NCBI GenBank assembly: GCA_039000515.1
Contig: JBCFYV010000012.1
Span: forward strand, 112,925,883-112,989,882
Direction of reading: 5' to 3'
From: Timema cristinae
Lineage: Eukaryota; Arthropoda; Insecta; Phasmatodea; Timematidae
DNA: 64,000 nucleotides
Shown here piece after piece: positions 1 to 13,200 of this stretch (the first letter of the stretch is position 1; each line of letters starts with the position of its first letter). The notes beneath the pieces were generated by a model. The model was not told where the DNA came from. It saw nothing but the letters and a program-made list of their open reading frames with translations, and did no database searches. The translations under genes were made by a program, and so were the position numbers.

Positions 1-183
1 CTGACGCATTTAGTGACCTCGGTTATTCTCATATTTCCTGAGAGAAAACCATTCTCAAAAGTTTCACTTGACAGGCTAAGGTTGAAAATATGGGCTAGAA
101 CAGGTCTTAGAATGTTGGCACAGCCTTTGACAATAAAGTTTGGTATTTCCATCAGAGCAAGCACATTTTGATGAATTCAACTT

Positions 184-1745
184 TTAAATAGCAATAGACA
201 CATCCCGTGGCGTAATATGGCATGGATGACTATTAGCAGAACAAGACGTAACAAGTAATGCAGAATTATTAATGAATTGAAAGCAGATTCCGAACTCGTT
301 TGTTATTAATAAAGAATCTGTGGTGATATTACCATTCATTTCTATGTTAGACGGGTATCCTTTATTTACATAATTCATTTTTTAGATTTTTGCCAAAAAT
401 CCTTGGATTTGCTTTTGAGACTACTTTTGAGTTCATCCAATTGATCCACTGATCCACTGATAATACTGTTTTAAATAATTTACGAAAGTGAGAAAAACGT
501 AAGGAAAATTCTCTATTATTTTTGAAGAATTGATTATTCCTCATGATATTTTCCCCACCACCCTTCCTGTGGGCCTAATCTGTCATGATAGCTTCCGGGG
601 ACGACGGCAAAATAGATGGTTGGGTTCAAAATTATAGAAGGCTTTGGTTTTTAGGGTTTATTAATAGCACTATGAGTTACTACAAAAATGTGATGTTAAA
701 AATATGTTAAGAAATGATATAAGGACTTTGACGTAGGAGCTCGTGAGAAAACTGGCATAGCGAGGGATAATTAACTACAGGCTCGACTGACACCCATTAC
801 ATATTCGAACCCGGTACCCTGGGCATGGTGGTTGCCCTCTAGCACTAGTACCCGATGACCTGATGTTCGAATCCACATAGCCCCGAAAACGGGCAGAGTG
901 GCCCCTCTGAGTAGATATTATTATGTCATCCTCGATAGCTCTAAAACATAACCCTTTCTACTGCAAATTGGTTCAATTGCTGAGCACAACGGGGACAATT
1001 TGTTATGAGTTGTCAGCATTCATTCCTAATGTTTACTAACTCATCACAACAAGTAAGGCTAGCCCAGTTCTTTGGCTTGCTTCGTTTCAACCCTGTTAGT
1101 TTTAAACAAACAACCCAATCCAGGAAAACCGGGCAGTGCTATTACAATATAGTATTTAAGTTTTGAAAAAAGCCAATTAGGAAATTTAGAGTATTTATGA
1201 ATATAAATCTGTAGAATATGAGTATTTATTTTGGTGTGAATTAATTTGGTGAAAATATCTGTAGCTATGTTAACATCAGCGTTTAAATGAACACAAGACT
1301 ATTCAGCATTGGCCAGATCATTGTAGAGATTTAAATAGTTACCATTAGCGTAATCTGTAAAAATAGTGCGGGTGTCATTTTTCTTTATAACAATTGGTAC
1401 ATCTAATTCAATAAGTAAGGGAGGATGAAACATGTCAATATTTACCAAATAGTTGCACCTTCAATAAAAAAAAACAATTCAACCGTTGTTTTGGGAGCCA
1501 TGAACAAGTTCCCAATTTTAACAACTTTTGGTTATCATGGGAAGGGAATTCTATCAGGACACTTTCCATAATTATTATCTAGCTTCGATATTCTGACCAC
1601 ACCAGAAATATAGTCAATAGTAGAAATTAGACTACTACCACCCTTAAGACAGTAACTTCATGATAAGACCAATCAAACCTATAATCAATAAACTGAGGAA
1701 GAAAATAGTTTTCATTTACATAGTCAATGGAAAGCCAAGTCTCAA
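184..1745 (-). mobile_element. Degenerate non-LTR retrotransposon (jockey/CR1-like) linker region
   Basis: Read on the minus strand, 1745-1141 gives stretches such as FPNWLF and LHTKINTH that resemble the segment between endonuclease and reverse transcriptase of jockey/CR1-like LINEs. 545-184 continues with NPRIFGKNL and GYPSNIEMNGNITTD, like the 'GIP...NG..ITD...IAN.FA.YF' linker of those elements. Stops and frame changes are frequent and about 600 bp between the parts (546-1140) do not match. It is an old dead copy. The family call rests on remembered motif patterns only. Confidence 0.45.
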
Positions 1746-1760
1746 CCAACCAAATAATAG

Positions 1761-2021
1761 ATAATAATAATATTTAGCACCGCGTCTTACTACCCATTCG
1801 GGTTATACGCTATAAGTACTAATTACGCTAATGGATTAGGAATTGGGGAGGGTGAATTAGAGCAAGTGAACCCACATTTGCGTGGAGGGAGAGTGGAAAA
1901 CCATTTAGGAAAAATCATCCCCAGTTCACCCAACCGAGATTCGAACCTCGATCTCCCCATCCTCAGCAGTTGAGCTCAACACGACTAGCGCGTTAGCCAA
2001 CTACGCCACCGAGGCGGGTAA
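1761..2021 (-). mobile_element. SINE family 1 copy (tRNA-derived), reverse orientation
   Basis: On the minus strand the copy starts with a tRNA-like head (A-box-like TGGC..AGTTGG, B box GGTTCGAATCT). A body follows, then the family tail GTATAACCCGAATGGGTAGTAAGACGC and an ATT/AAT-rich end. A 10-bp target duplication, CAAATAATAG, flanks it at 1751-1760 and 2022-2031. Confidence 0.85.
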
Positions 2022-2077
2022 CAAATAATAGAGAATTTACTTAAACAAACATTAGTAAATAATAATAGTAATAATAA

Positions 2078-2334
2078 CCCACTTCGGTGGACACGTGGTC
2101 TAACGCGCTAATGTACTCTAGCAGTTGACTAGACTGCCGATGACGAGGAGATCAAGGTTCGAATCTCAGTCATGTGTACTGAGGGTGGTTGTTCCAAAAC
2201 GGTTTTCCACTCTCCCCCCACGCAAATTCGGTTACACTTCCTAAACGTATAACCTCCCTAATTATCTAAACCATTAGCAATTAGTACATAAGCGTATAGC
2301 CCAAATGGGTAGTAAGACGCAGTGCTAAAAAAAA
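2078..2334 (+). mobile_element. SINE family 1 copy, second head subtype
   Basis: The head CGGTGGACACGTGGTCTAAC, the B box GGTTCGAATCT, the family body and the tail ending in AGTAAGACGCAGTGCTAA plus poly-A are all visible. The head differs from the 1761-2021 copy, so this belongs to a second head subtype of the same family. Confidence 0.8.
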
Positions 2335-3189
2335 CTATATATAGTTTTTGAAGACTTCTCTATTAAAATTTTTATTTCTCACCATTTAGAATAAATATGA
2401 AACAATCAAATGAATTAAACATTTACACTTATTTTAAGGATATTAAAATTTCCTTCAAACATGGAATAGTAACTAAGAACAATATACAACAAATATACAA
2501 CAAATGAGCAAGATAAATTTGAATGGCAAACAATATAAATTACACAGAGAATATAAATTAATGTTTCCATTGATTGAAAATACACACTGCAACCTATTCA
2601 AGTGTTAAAATTATATTATATTGTTATATGCTCAGATATATCAATATATTTATATCTTTCAATAATTATATTGTGTATTATGCAATCCGTTAAGTCATAC
2701 ATGTTCATAGTATCGGCGGCAAACTGTCGTGGAACAAACAATAAATTAAGTACATTTATATGTTACTAAATTCAACATGATTTTCTCAGAAAGCTAATAG
2801 TAATTTTGTTTTAACTTCCCGCAAAATAAAGGTTATAATTAAGTCTAGTCAACAACATACTCAATCTTTCTAATAGTCTTTATAATTTATTCCATTAATT
2901 TTGCTAAGCTGATACTTTAAACAAACATGTAATGTGCGTTTTGATAAACATATATTGTACTACTGAGTGTGATAGGTTGATATCTACTTTTACTTCATCT
3001 CTTCTATTTGGTGCTACCATGCACCATTTATTAAATAGCTATATTATGACAGTCTTTAAGGGGGTGCATATCACAGAAACACCAAAACTATACTAATCAG
3101 TATGTCCTAACAAAACAAACTCATTGAAATGTCAGAGAATTTATTTTTGTATAACTTAAATTTTTGTCAAGGTGCTTAATGTAGATCAG
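2335..3189. other. AT-rich stretch without recognised features
   Basis: No open frame, splice-flanked exon or repeat family is recognised here. Confidence 0.5.
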
Positions 3190-3392
3190 TTTTTTTTATC
3201 ATATCTTTCTACCCGTTCAAGTTATCACTTATACGCATGTGTACTAATTATACTAATTTGTTGGAGATTAGGAAGGTTTAATTCAGTTGAAGAGAAGTCA
3301 CATTTGCGTGAAGGGAGAGTAGAAAAAAATTTAGGAAAATCTCATCTCCAAAATACAATCCAAATTACCCATCTCACATTTTTTCCTAACCG
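3190..3392 (-). mobile_element. Degenerate SINE family 1 copy
   Basis: TTTCTACCCGTTCAAGTTAT, GTGTACTAATTATACTAAT and the body match AAGGGAGAGTAGAAAA mark a diverged reverse copy. The tRNA-like head is lost. Confidence 0.55.
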
Positions 3393-4244
3393 ATAAAACT
3401 TCACAAAAATGTTGAATATTTTACCTTTATCATCCTAATAAATAAAAATAGACTATATTCTTTATTTTTATAATTCATTATTTGCTACGTGAATTTATGT
3501 TTTCTCTTTCGTTGGTTTAATTTGTAGACATTATGACTTATATTAGGTTCGTAGTTACAAAATTATGTGTGAAAATTTATAATAAATGTGATAGAGATAT
3601 AAAAATAATAATAATTTTTTGTTTTATTAATTATCTTACACCAATAAAATGAATGGTATGGAACTCCGCACGGACTTTCTCGCTCTATTGTTTAAAAATG
3701 GAGATATTTACTCAAAACTAGTAATGTATGTGAAACTAAATAACATACACTAGCAAACCCAAGCACAAATTGCATATATTTATGTAAAACTTTTTTTTGA
3801 GTCCCGGTTTTAAATTTTTATAATTTTATTTTTAAAGAACTAATGTCCTCATTTGTATGTTTAGACCGATAGAAAAAGATCAATATTGGTAGTCAGTAAC
3901 GGAAGTAACAGTGCAGGTCCTCTAATTTTTGAAATTTGCCCAAAAAGATCGCTAACGAGCTAATAGTCGTAAGCTGAAGGAGTGTATTGATGAGGCGAGC
4001 CGAGCCTTTAATGTAATATGTAAAAAAACAACAGTTTTTTGCCGATCCGCCGGCCGTCAGTTTCCAACGAACATCAGAGGTATTTTATATTCTAGCTAGG
4101 ACGTCAGTTTGTGTGTTTGGATAAGTTTATACGGGCCCATGAGCCCCTTGCAAAAATGGCGAACTGGACAGCGGAAAGTCTGGTGCAATTTATCAAAATT
4201 TATACAAATAATGGTTACAAAACAATATAGTGGGGACGCGTTGA

Positions 4245-4800
4245 ATTCATATGAGTGTTGGGAAACTCACAGCCCAAAATTTACACATAGTTTGTTTGGA
4301 GCTAAATTAATACAAAATCCCCATACACTTACATCCGGAAAACTATGGTAATATCATTAAATTGTGTTCAAAGTTCCTGCATACAGCACCGGGAGAACAA
4401 AGCTGTTCAAGCATGCGTGTACAACAGGTTGCATAGTATTTAGGCGAGCATCTCTACACACCTCAACATCTTGAAGCACGGCAACAGCATATAACACAAT
4501 TAATAGTAAACAACACACCAGTCCATCTAGAAATGTGAATACGTTCTGAGGGTCATCATTAACGGTCAAAAATCACAGAAACTGCTTGCCACAATTACAT
4601 GTGTAGTGCCGCGCGCCTAACTCCTATGCAACTTGTTGTACACGCATGCTTGAACAGCTTTGATCTCCAGGCGCTGTACGACGAAACTTTGAACACAATT
4701 TAATAGTACTAGCATAGGTTTCCGGATGTAAGTGTTTAGGGATTTTGTATAATTTTTGGTTCAAACAAACTATATGTGCAGTTTGGGAACCGGGTTTCCG
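4245..4800. repeat. Imperfect inverted repeat / foldback element
   Basis: The left arm (about 4245-4440) and the reverse complement of the right arm (about 4622-4800) share long blocks, including ACTTACATCCGGAAA, AAATTGTGTTCAAAGTT and CTGTTCAAGCATGCGTGTA. The central spacer is about 180 bp. It could be a MITE-like foldback element or an inverted duplication. No transposase gene is visible. Confidence 0.7.
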
Positions 4801-5320
4801 AACATCCTGTATATTAAGGGAGGGTGGCCCAACATTTTTCATGCCAAGGGCCCAATTTGACTATCATGTGAACCGCCAATTGGACCACACCGTATTAAGG
4901 CATATATTAAACCATGCAATTAAAGGATTAGTCTAATCAAGCTTGTTCATTGTTACTCGTAGAAACAGACGCTGCTTCCTCCCCCCCCCCCCTCTTCGTG
5001 GCTTCCACAAATTTTCTGGGAAATTTTGAATAGGAAAATTGTCTGCGATGGCGGCTTGCGGTGGAGGTGTTAAATTATTGTAAAGGTGGCACCTAGGGCC
5101 TATTATATTTCAAACTATAGTGTGTTAAGAGACGAGTGGGTTATATGAAGGGGAAAAGGGGAGGGTTGGATAGGAAGTACGGAGGATGGAGGGGGAGGGG
5201 AGGACAAATGTCAAGCCAACCTTAAAATTATTTTAGTTAACTTATTGATGATATAAAATGGAAGTATGATTGATGGACATAGCGAGGCTCGCATTCATTT
5301 GTTTCTGTAATACTTTTGTT

Positions 5321-5565
5321 TTTAGCACCGCGTCTTACTACCCGTTCGGGTTATAAACCTATGTACTAATTACGCTAATTTGTTAGGGATGAGGAAGGTT
5401 GAATCTATAGGAATTAAAACAAAATTTTCGTGGATGCAGATTGGAATACCACTTAGGAAAAACCACCCTCAGCGCACCCAACCGGAATCGGACACCGATC
5501 TCCCTGTTATCGTTAGTCTAGTCTATCGCTAGAGTAGCGTGTTAGACCGTGCGGCCACCGGAGCT
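5321..5565 (-). mobile_element. SINE family 1 copy, reverse orientation
   Basis: It starts with the complement of the family tail (GCACCGCGTCTTACTACCCG) and ends with the complement of the head (GCGGCCACCGGAG). Confidence 0.75.
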
Positions 5566-6548
5566 TGTTTGATGTTTTCTGGTGTTAACGCCTTCAGGAG
5601 AAGTTAATCTTAAATATAAATGTTGACATTTGGGATATCTATATCTTGATTACATTAGTTCCATTTAATCAGTTGAAGTTATTTTATATGAATAATAATT
5701 GAAAATGATCTTTTTTGTAAAAAATTTCGGAAAATATATAGGAACAATTTTTCCGTCTCGCATCTCTATACACAGCTCACTCCTAGCTTTAATTAATATG
5801 CAGATATCCCGGGAGGATAGTAAAAAGTACGGTAGATCTAAGATATTTAAAACAAAACTTTGTGAATATTATAATTGTAATGATTCTCATTTTTATATTT
5901 TATATTTTTTTCAAAGTTAAAATTTTTATTTGTATAACAGTTTTATATCTATCTATTCAGCCATTTTGTTTTATTTAATACTAATACTTTTATATCATTC
6001 AATTTGGTAACCACACCACACTAGTGCTGTATTTATTTAATGGTACTAGCTTTTGCTGTTGTCAATTTCTAAAAACTTTCCAAAATGACTTCTTCTTCCT
6101 TTGTTCGGACGGGGAAGTCCCAATAGAGGAAAGGAATTCCTGACTGACGAGAGCTGCGTCACGTGTTACTCTGTGCTGAACTTTAACTCTTGTGGACGTA
6201 GTTTTACGTTATTCACATTTATCAAACTAATCCTGGTTTAAATAAGCGTAAATTTGTTTAAAAATTAATTGAATATTTTTTGAATTATATATAAATTAAT
6301 ATAAATTAAAAGTTATTTTAGTGAAATAATAATTTGTATTCAACTGCCTATAGAGTGTGTGTCGGAGGAGCATGGCGTAATGGACAACACAATGGTTAAT
6401 CAGTTTTAATGAATTCAAGAAACTATACTAAAACCGCCGGTAAATAACAACTTAGGAGCTAGCACGGGTTTATATTAGCCTATATTATATTCACATAACG
6501 CCAAGCCCAAAGTGGGGCATGCATGGATACGCTCTGTTGGGCATTATA
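5566..6548. other. Non-coding stretch upstream of the first visible SLC26 exon
   Basis: No exon is recognised. It is probably intron of the first transporter gene, whose 5' exons lie further left. A GGGGAAGTCCC palindrome, GGAATTCC and a CACGTG E-box fall within about 70 bp near 6108-6166, but nothing else marks a promoter. Confidence 0.4.
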
Positions 6549-6868
6549 TATTGTAACCAGCCCCCTAGTGTAGTGGTCAGTGCACCTGGCTATGAGTCCA
6601 GCGGTAACGGGTTCGATTCCCGGCTGGTACCTTGGGTGAGTATTTTTCCCGGAAGGGGACTTATTCCAGCGGTCATTAGGGATTGGTTAGTTAGGCTTAA
6701 GTTAGGTTTAAGTGTTTTCACTGGTTCCACACCCTCACACTCTCTATCACCCTCATACTCACTATCACCATCACCTCAACTCACCTCATTGGGACATGGA
6801 AAGAGCCTCCACATAAAGGATGTACGAATAGTAAATTCGGGCGTCCCCTGGACAACAATATATTAGTG
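6549..6868 (+). mobile_element. SINE family 3 copy (tRNA-derived, unrelated tail)
   Basis: The head has an A-box-like TAGTGTAGTGGTCAGTGC and a perfect B box, GGTTCGATTCC. The CA-rich body and the end GGATGTACGAATAGTAAATT differ from families 1 and 2. An open frame crossing it (6519-6866) is incidental. Terminal duplications are not clear. Confidence 0.65.
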
Positions 6869-6991
6869 CTGGCTAATCTTTCCTCTACTGTGCTGTCATT
6901 ATATTAATATTTATGTTTGTATTTTGAAGCGTACAGTTAATCATATATGTAGGTCAGCCATACTTAGTTTAACTGTTCGGTTGGTTTTCAG

Positions 6992-7212
6992 GATTTCTGG
7001 TGGACTTCATCTCCTTACCTGTCACTGTGGGGTTCACATCAGCCGCGGCGGTGACTATAGCCTCGACACAGGTGAAAGACCTGTTGGGTTACGGCGGGGA
7101 AAACGACGACTTCCTTCAGGCGTGGAAAAACCTCGAGGAGAACGCCTCCCACTCGAGACTGACAGACAGTCTTCTAGGAGTGATGTCTATAGTGGCGCTC
7201 CTGTTGGCCAGG
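6992..7212 (+). CDS. SLC26 gene 1 exon: transmembrane segments after the signature region
   Basis: The acceptor TTTTCAG and donor GGGTATGT enclose 221 nt (phase 1 in, codon boundary out). It encodes [20 protein letters not shown] and then a loop with [15 protein letters not shown]. The paralogous exon at 56316 is the same length apart from one missing base. The last 46 nt and the donor are repeated four more times downstream. Confidence 0.92.
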
Positions 7213-10200
7213 GTATGTAACTGCCAGGTGTATATCTATCTCAGTCTTCTAGGGGGTGATGTCTATAGTGGTGCTCCTGTTGGCCAGGGTATGTAACTGT
7301 CAGGTGTATATCTATCTCAGTCTTCTAGGGGGTGATGTCTATAGTGGCGCTCCTGTTGGCCAGGGTATGTAACTGTCACGTGTATATCTATTTCAGTCTT
7401 CTAGGGGTGATGTCTATAGTGGCGCTCCTGGTGGCCAGGGTATGTAACTGTCACGTGTTGTTCTATCTCAGCAGATAATAGTAACGTCTATTGTAGCGGT
7501 CTTACTGGCCAACATATAACATTTCGCGACTTTAGTATGACAAGGTTCCAACTGACCTGTTAGTCAAACTTAGAGAAAATACTAGTTGAAGTTTAGAATA
7601 AGAATATTTTTAAATTACTTAGTTTTCTCTCCTTTATTATACATTATTTACAATAGTATATCTAAAGACACACAAAATATAAAACCTTTTCTTAAAATAA
7701 ACATCTGTTAGAATCTATTGCATAGTGCTTTCCCACCATATTTCTAGAAACGCTGATAGATTTCTTCTTATTTAACCAGTACGTCTTTTTTATTTTTTTA
7801 TTTTAGCGTCTTACTACCCATTCGGGTTATCCTCCTATGTACTAATTACACTAACGTGTTAGGGATAAGGAAAGTTGAATTTAGAATAAAGCGTATCTTC
7901 ATTTGCGTGGAGGGAGAGTGTAAAAACATTTAGGAAAAACCACCTTCAGTACACCTGACCGGAAATCAAACCCAAATCTTCGGCAGTCTAGTCTACTGTG
8001 AGAGTAGCGCGTTAGACCATGTAGCCCCACAATGTTTGGGCTAAAAGTATATTGGCTAACGCTAGTGTGTGAGGGATGAGGAAGTTAGAGTTTAGAGGAA
8101 GTGTACCCACATTTGCATGGTGAATGTAGAGTGGAAAACCACCCTCACTTCACCCGACTGGAATCGAACCCCGATCCAAGCCAATTTATTGGAAGAGTGA
8201 TTTCTTAAACCATTTTATCACAGACTGTAATTAATTAAAACTTGTTCACTTTTTTTTCTTTTCTCAGGAACTGAAAAACTTGGATCTCGGAAAGGGATCG
8301 AGGGAAATTGGAATGTTCAAACGAGTTGTGGGTAAATGTCTTTGGTTGGTTTCCATTGCCAGGAACGCGCTAATTGTCCTGATCGGAGCTGTCATAGCTT
8401 ACATCTGTCAGGTTAATGGGAGACATCCTTTCAGATTGACAGGTAAATATAATCAAAAAAATATATTCATTGGTAATATAAGTACAATAGTTCAAATACA
8501 CTTTTACAAAACTAATTCAACAAGTGTAAAACTAATTCAAGCAATTTTGGTACGACTTTTAACCATTAAAAGTTCCAGAAAAATTATGAAACAAGATAAA
8601 CAGAATTTGGGAGGAGTGAGGGGGAAGTTTTGCAAAACTTTTTAGGTCATTGACTACTTCTGATGCACACTAGCTATCATCTCTAAGGGAACTGCATGGC
8701 TACTATTGGGAAACAGCGTTGTAATTATATTGTTTTCGTGTGGTAGATTACCCCTTAAATAAGGCCAAGTTTGGCAACGCTGGTTAATCAAGGTTGCCAG
8801 TAGCTGCTTCTTACCCCAACACACCACCTTCACAATATAACAGAGCGGGGAGATTTGGAAACAGTTAACTAAGAAAGAGCAAAGCTAAAGCTTTTCTCCA
8901 TAAGACATGGGGTTTCCTCAGAGATTATATTGGGTGTAGCGGCAAGTTAAGATAGGATTTCCCTATGTGAAATATATTTATATTTCGATATGCGAGTGTT
9001 TTTTTAAAAGAAATTAAATTAAAGAAAAATTATAAGGTCCCGGTTTCAATTCCTATGCATAGGTTTCATTTTTCATTTTAATTAATAATATTGTTTTATA
9101 AATACTCCATTTCACCTCATATGTGCAGTTATATTAAATTTTATCACCATCATTATTACTTTACTTTAACAATGATACGCACAAAGCAGAAAATAGAAAG
9201 TTTTACCCCTTAGAACTCGTGAACTATAATGATTTGAAATCATTATAATTATACATTTGTTAAGACAATGCAATAAAATGTTGATGGTCGAATGACCCGA
9301 CAGCGTTTGTTACCTTCTCGCTGACCACCCAGATGTTCATCTGAGTGCAGATTCAATTTCGTTCCGCTTTTGATAACTGCGCATGCGCATTCGGACGGTC
9401 CTCACAAGCAACTCATTCCTCCCCTGACCAGGTGAGGTCACCGAGGGTTTCCCGCCCCTCCAACCCCCGCCCTTCTCCACGACGGACAAAGGCACTGAAT
9501 ACTCTTTCGCGAAGATGACCGGAGTCCTCGGCGCCGGCGTCGTCATCGTCCCTTTGATATCGATCCTAGAGAGTGTCGCCGTCGCCAAATCTTTCGGTAA
9601 GTTTATTAATTAACTAAATAATATTTATTACCTGAGGGATCCACACCTGTGTTCATGTGGTCTAATACACCAGGTTCGCTATATTATTATTTACCACCGC
9701 GTCTTACTACCCGTTCGGGTTATACGCTTTAAGTACTAATTACGCTAATGGATTGGGAATTGGGAAGGTTGAATTAGAGGAAGTGAACCCGAATTTGCGT
9801 GGAGGGAGAGTGGAAAACCATTTAGGAAAAACCACCCCCAGTTCACCCAACCGAGATTCGAACCTCGATCTCCCCGTCCTCGGCGGTCGAGCTCAACACG
9901 ACCAGCGCGTTAGCCAACTATGCCACCGAGGTGGGTCAGGTTCGCTATAAATTAAATTGCTGGTTGATGGGGGAGATCAAGGCTCAAGTCTTGGCTAGGT
10001 ACATTTAAAGGAGGGGGACAGGGTTCAAATCCTCTCACCGTTCTAGTGGTGGATACACTACTTCTAAACTGCCCTCCTCATCTGTGTTCCTTAAGAGTTT
10101 TAAGCGTAGTAATCAAACAAAACAAAAATTCCTCCTGTTTTTTTCCCCACTAAATTGATAGTAAGGGGAGGGTATAATTTAGAGGAAGGATACCCGCATC

Positions 10201-13200
10201 TGCGGGAAAGTAGGAGGGGTATATAATCAAGGTAAGAGTCACCTAAGGTCACTTGATTTAGGTTTGAAAACCCTAACCTTCCCATCAGCGGAAAACAGAC
10301 AAGATGAGTCTGACGTAAATTCCGTATGTCCACCATTGCGGGATGATAATTTTAAGGGAATCTTGAAGGTAAAAATAACCCTAATTAGTGGGAGTGTGAA
10401 TAAGGGTGTCTCTCGTGTTGTTTGATTTGCTGGTGACTGAGAAATTGGGGCATACTGAAGGTGAGTACACTCCCCGTTCCTCTCTTCCTCAGAAGTATAA
10501 ATATGAGGAGTAATACATGGAGGATAAGATATATATGTATATTTAACACACTTAAAAACCTTACAAAAGCAAGTTTTTCTTCATTAAGTTTAAATAGGAA
10601 AATATTTCAAAATTCTCACTCACTGGACGTTTTTTTTTTTAGCACTGTGTCTTACTCTCCGTTCGAGTTACACGCATATATACTAATCATACTAATGTGT
10701 TTGGGGTTAGGAGGGTTGATTTTAGAGGAAGTGAACTCTCACATTTGCTTGAGGGAGAGTGGAAAACAATTGAGGAAAAACCACCTTCAGTATACCCAAC
10801 CGGGATTCAAACCCTGATCTTCCTGTCATATATTCTATTTGCAAGAGTGATGCCTTAGACCACTTGACCATGAAAGCGTACTTTTAAAAAAAATAATCTC
10901 GTTACGGTGATATTCCGTCACAGCGAAGGGTAAGCCCCTGGACGCCACCCAGGAGATGATCGCTCTGGGCCTGTCCAACATCTTGGGGTCCTTTATCCGG
11001 TCCATGCCAGTCACGGGGTCCTTCACCAGGACGGCCGTCAACAACGCTTCCGGGGTGCGCACGCAGCTTGGGGGTCTCTTCACAGGTGAGATACAGATGT
11101 TTTAAAATGGCATAAACACAGGATATCAAGGACTCGGGAAATAGTAAAAATACCTCATCAAGAATGAGCTATAGTAGTTTTAAGATGACATGATCCCAAA
11201 AGGTCCAGGGGTAAAAATACCTCATCAAGGATGAGTTCTAGTAGCTTTAAGATGGCATGATCCCAGTAAGTCGAGCTACACTTAAGTTGACATTTCCCTC
11301 CATGCAATGGGGTTTATGAGTAGAGCTACAAGGCATATTCACGGATAAGATAAAATTGTTATAAGATGATTTGTTCAATGGGCGGAAGCTAAGTGACCTT
11401 CTTTCAGGATAGTTACATTAGTTAAAAAAAATTGCACATCCCAAGTAACTGTGTGGCTTATGGGGTGCAGTTATAAGAGACCTTCTCTATATGCATGTAT
11501 ATATAATATGTAAAATGTTCTCTTTTTACTGGTTTCAAAATTTGGTAGGTATTAAGTAGATTAGGGGTGTGCAAAGTCCACTATTTTATTTCAAAGTGAA
11601 CTTGAATTTAATACTATATGAAATATTCTCGAAGCCAAATATAAGTTCGAATATTTTCTTTAAGTTGTTTTAGGCTTGAAAAAATATTATATTGTGGTTA
11701 TTTATATAAATTTATGCACTAAAATTACTTGTAAAATGTTTTATTGGACCATTGTTTATAATATTTAATGTTAATCTGACAAATTAAACTATTACACATC
11801 TTTAAATTCAATTACTTCAGTGTTTTTTTTCATATAAATATTAATTTATAATGTATAAAACAGTTCAGAATGGCTATAATTGAAAATAAATGAAGTAGTT
11901 CAGCTGTCCATATTTTTATTGGCAAAGCTTTGGAGCCAGCATTTGTTTCGAAGCGAAGTCGAAGCAGATGTTTGTTTCGAAGCCAAATAGAAGTTTCAAA
12001 GCAACCCACACCACTAAAGTAGAACTATATATGGCTTTTTTGGAATGTAAGACAAAAGTATTGGTTTGGTTATATGGAAGCCAACTCTATCTTGTTGGGA
12101 TATTGTCTTAGATGGAATATGAATTATATTAACTTTTCTCAGTTTATATTGGCCAATAAATTTTATAATTCAAACGTTAATTGTTGTTTTTTTTATTAAC
12201 CTTTAGGAAGAGGTAACAATTCTCAAAGAAAGCTAAGTATAAATTAATTTATGTATAACCACCTTAAACGCGATTGTCTTCATAATCAGTTATGATGGTT
12301 AATAAACGACAGGTAATCAAGATGAGCCAGATAAGCTTAGTGTTTGAGCTTGTTCAAAGATCTTTGGATAGATATGTAACGATGCTCTAGTTAACACTAG
12401 AAACGTCGATTATGTAAACAAGGCAAATAGATACAATAGGAAACACTTGAAAGCAAAAGATAAAAATGCATTTAACAAATAAGTTTAATGTAACAAAGGC
12501 TGAGAAAATACAAGAGTAACATCAAAACAAAATCCAATATTTCCCAAAATAGTCCATAGATTTGACCAGGATAATTAACTAGACAGATAGCTGATTAATT
12601 AATACTCTCCGAGAGAGAATTTGGCGTGAAGCGCTAATGATTTTGTGCGACTGGTTAAGCTCATGCTTAACTTGAGTGACTTCAGTCCTCCTCTTTTGCT
12701 AGCAAAAAATAATAATAAGATTATACTAAACAATCCCCCCTCCCCCTCTTTTTAACCGGGAGGCCAAGACATCCTATACAATAAGGTAGCAACAGGTAAT
12801 TTGTTCCAACAAATTAATAGCAAGCTACTACACACGAGCTGGACCAAAAGGGCACATCCTAGTATGAACAATATTACGAAAGGAGATCAGGACTATTTGC
12901 GCTAGGAAGCTGGCTAGATCACAATTGGTTATGTTACAAAGGCACTAGACTGTTGTCTGTCAGATCTGGTTATTAACGGACCGGCCAAAATTATATAAAA
13001 ACTTATTCATATAGAGAAAGTTCCAATCCAGGGTTTTAGGCTTTGACTTATCATAGGCTGGCGCAAGACCAACTGGTCTAAGCCAGAAATATTAAACACA
13101 TGACCGCAGAATGTTAGCAATATATAAGGAAGGTATCAAACTCCCCCAAGGGTTATCTTACATTAAGGTCAGTGAAACGTGAGTCACGCCAGATGGGTAG

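Noticed and set aside
6108..6166. Immune-type promoter (kappaB-like palindromes and E-box)
   Set aside because: The motifs are short, there is no TATA or first exon nearby, and the next exon is internal. Chance is enough.
6519..6866. 115-codon plus-strand frame
   Set aside because: It overlaps the tRNA-like head and body of a family 3 SINE.
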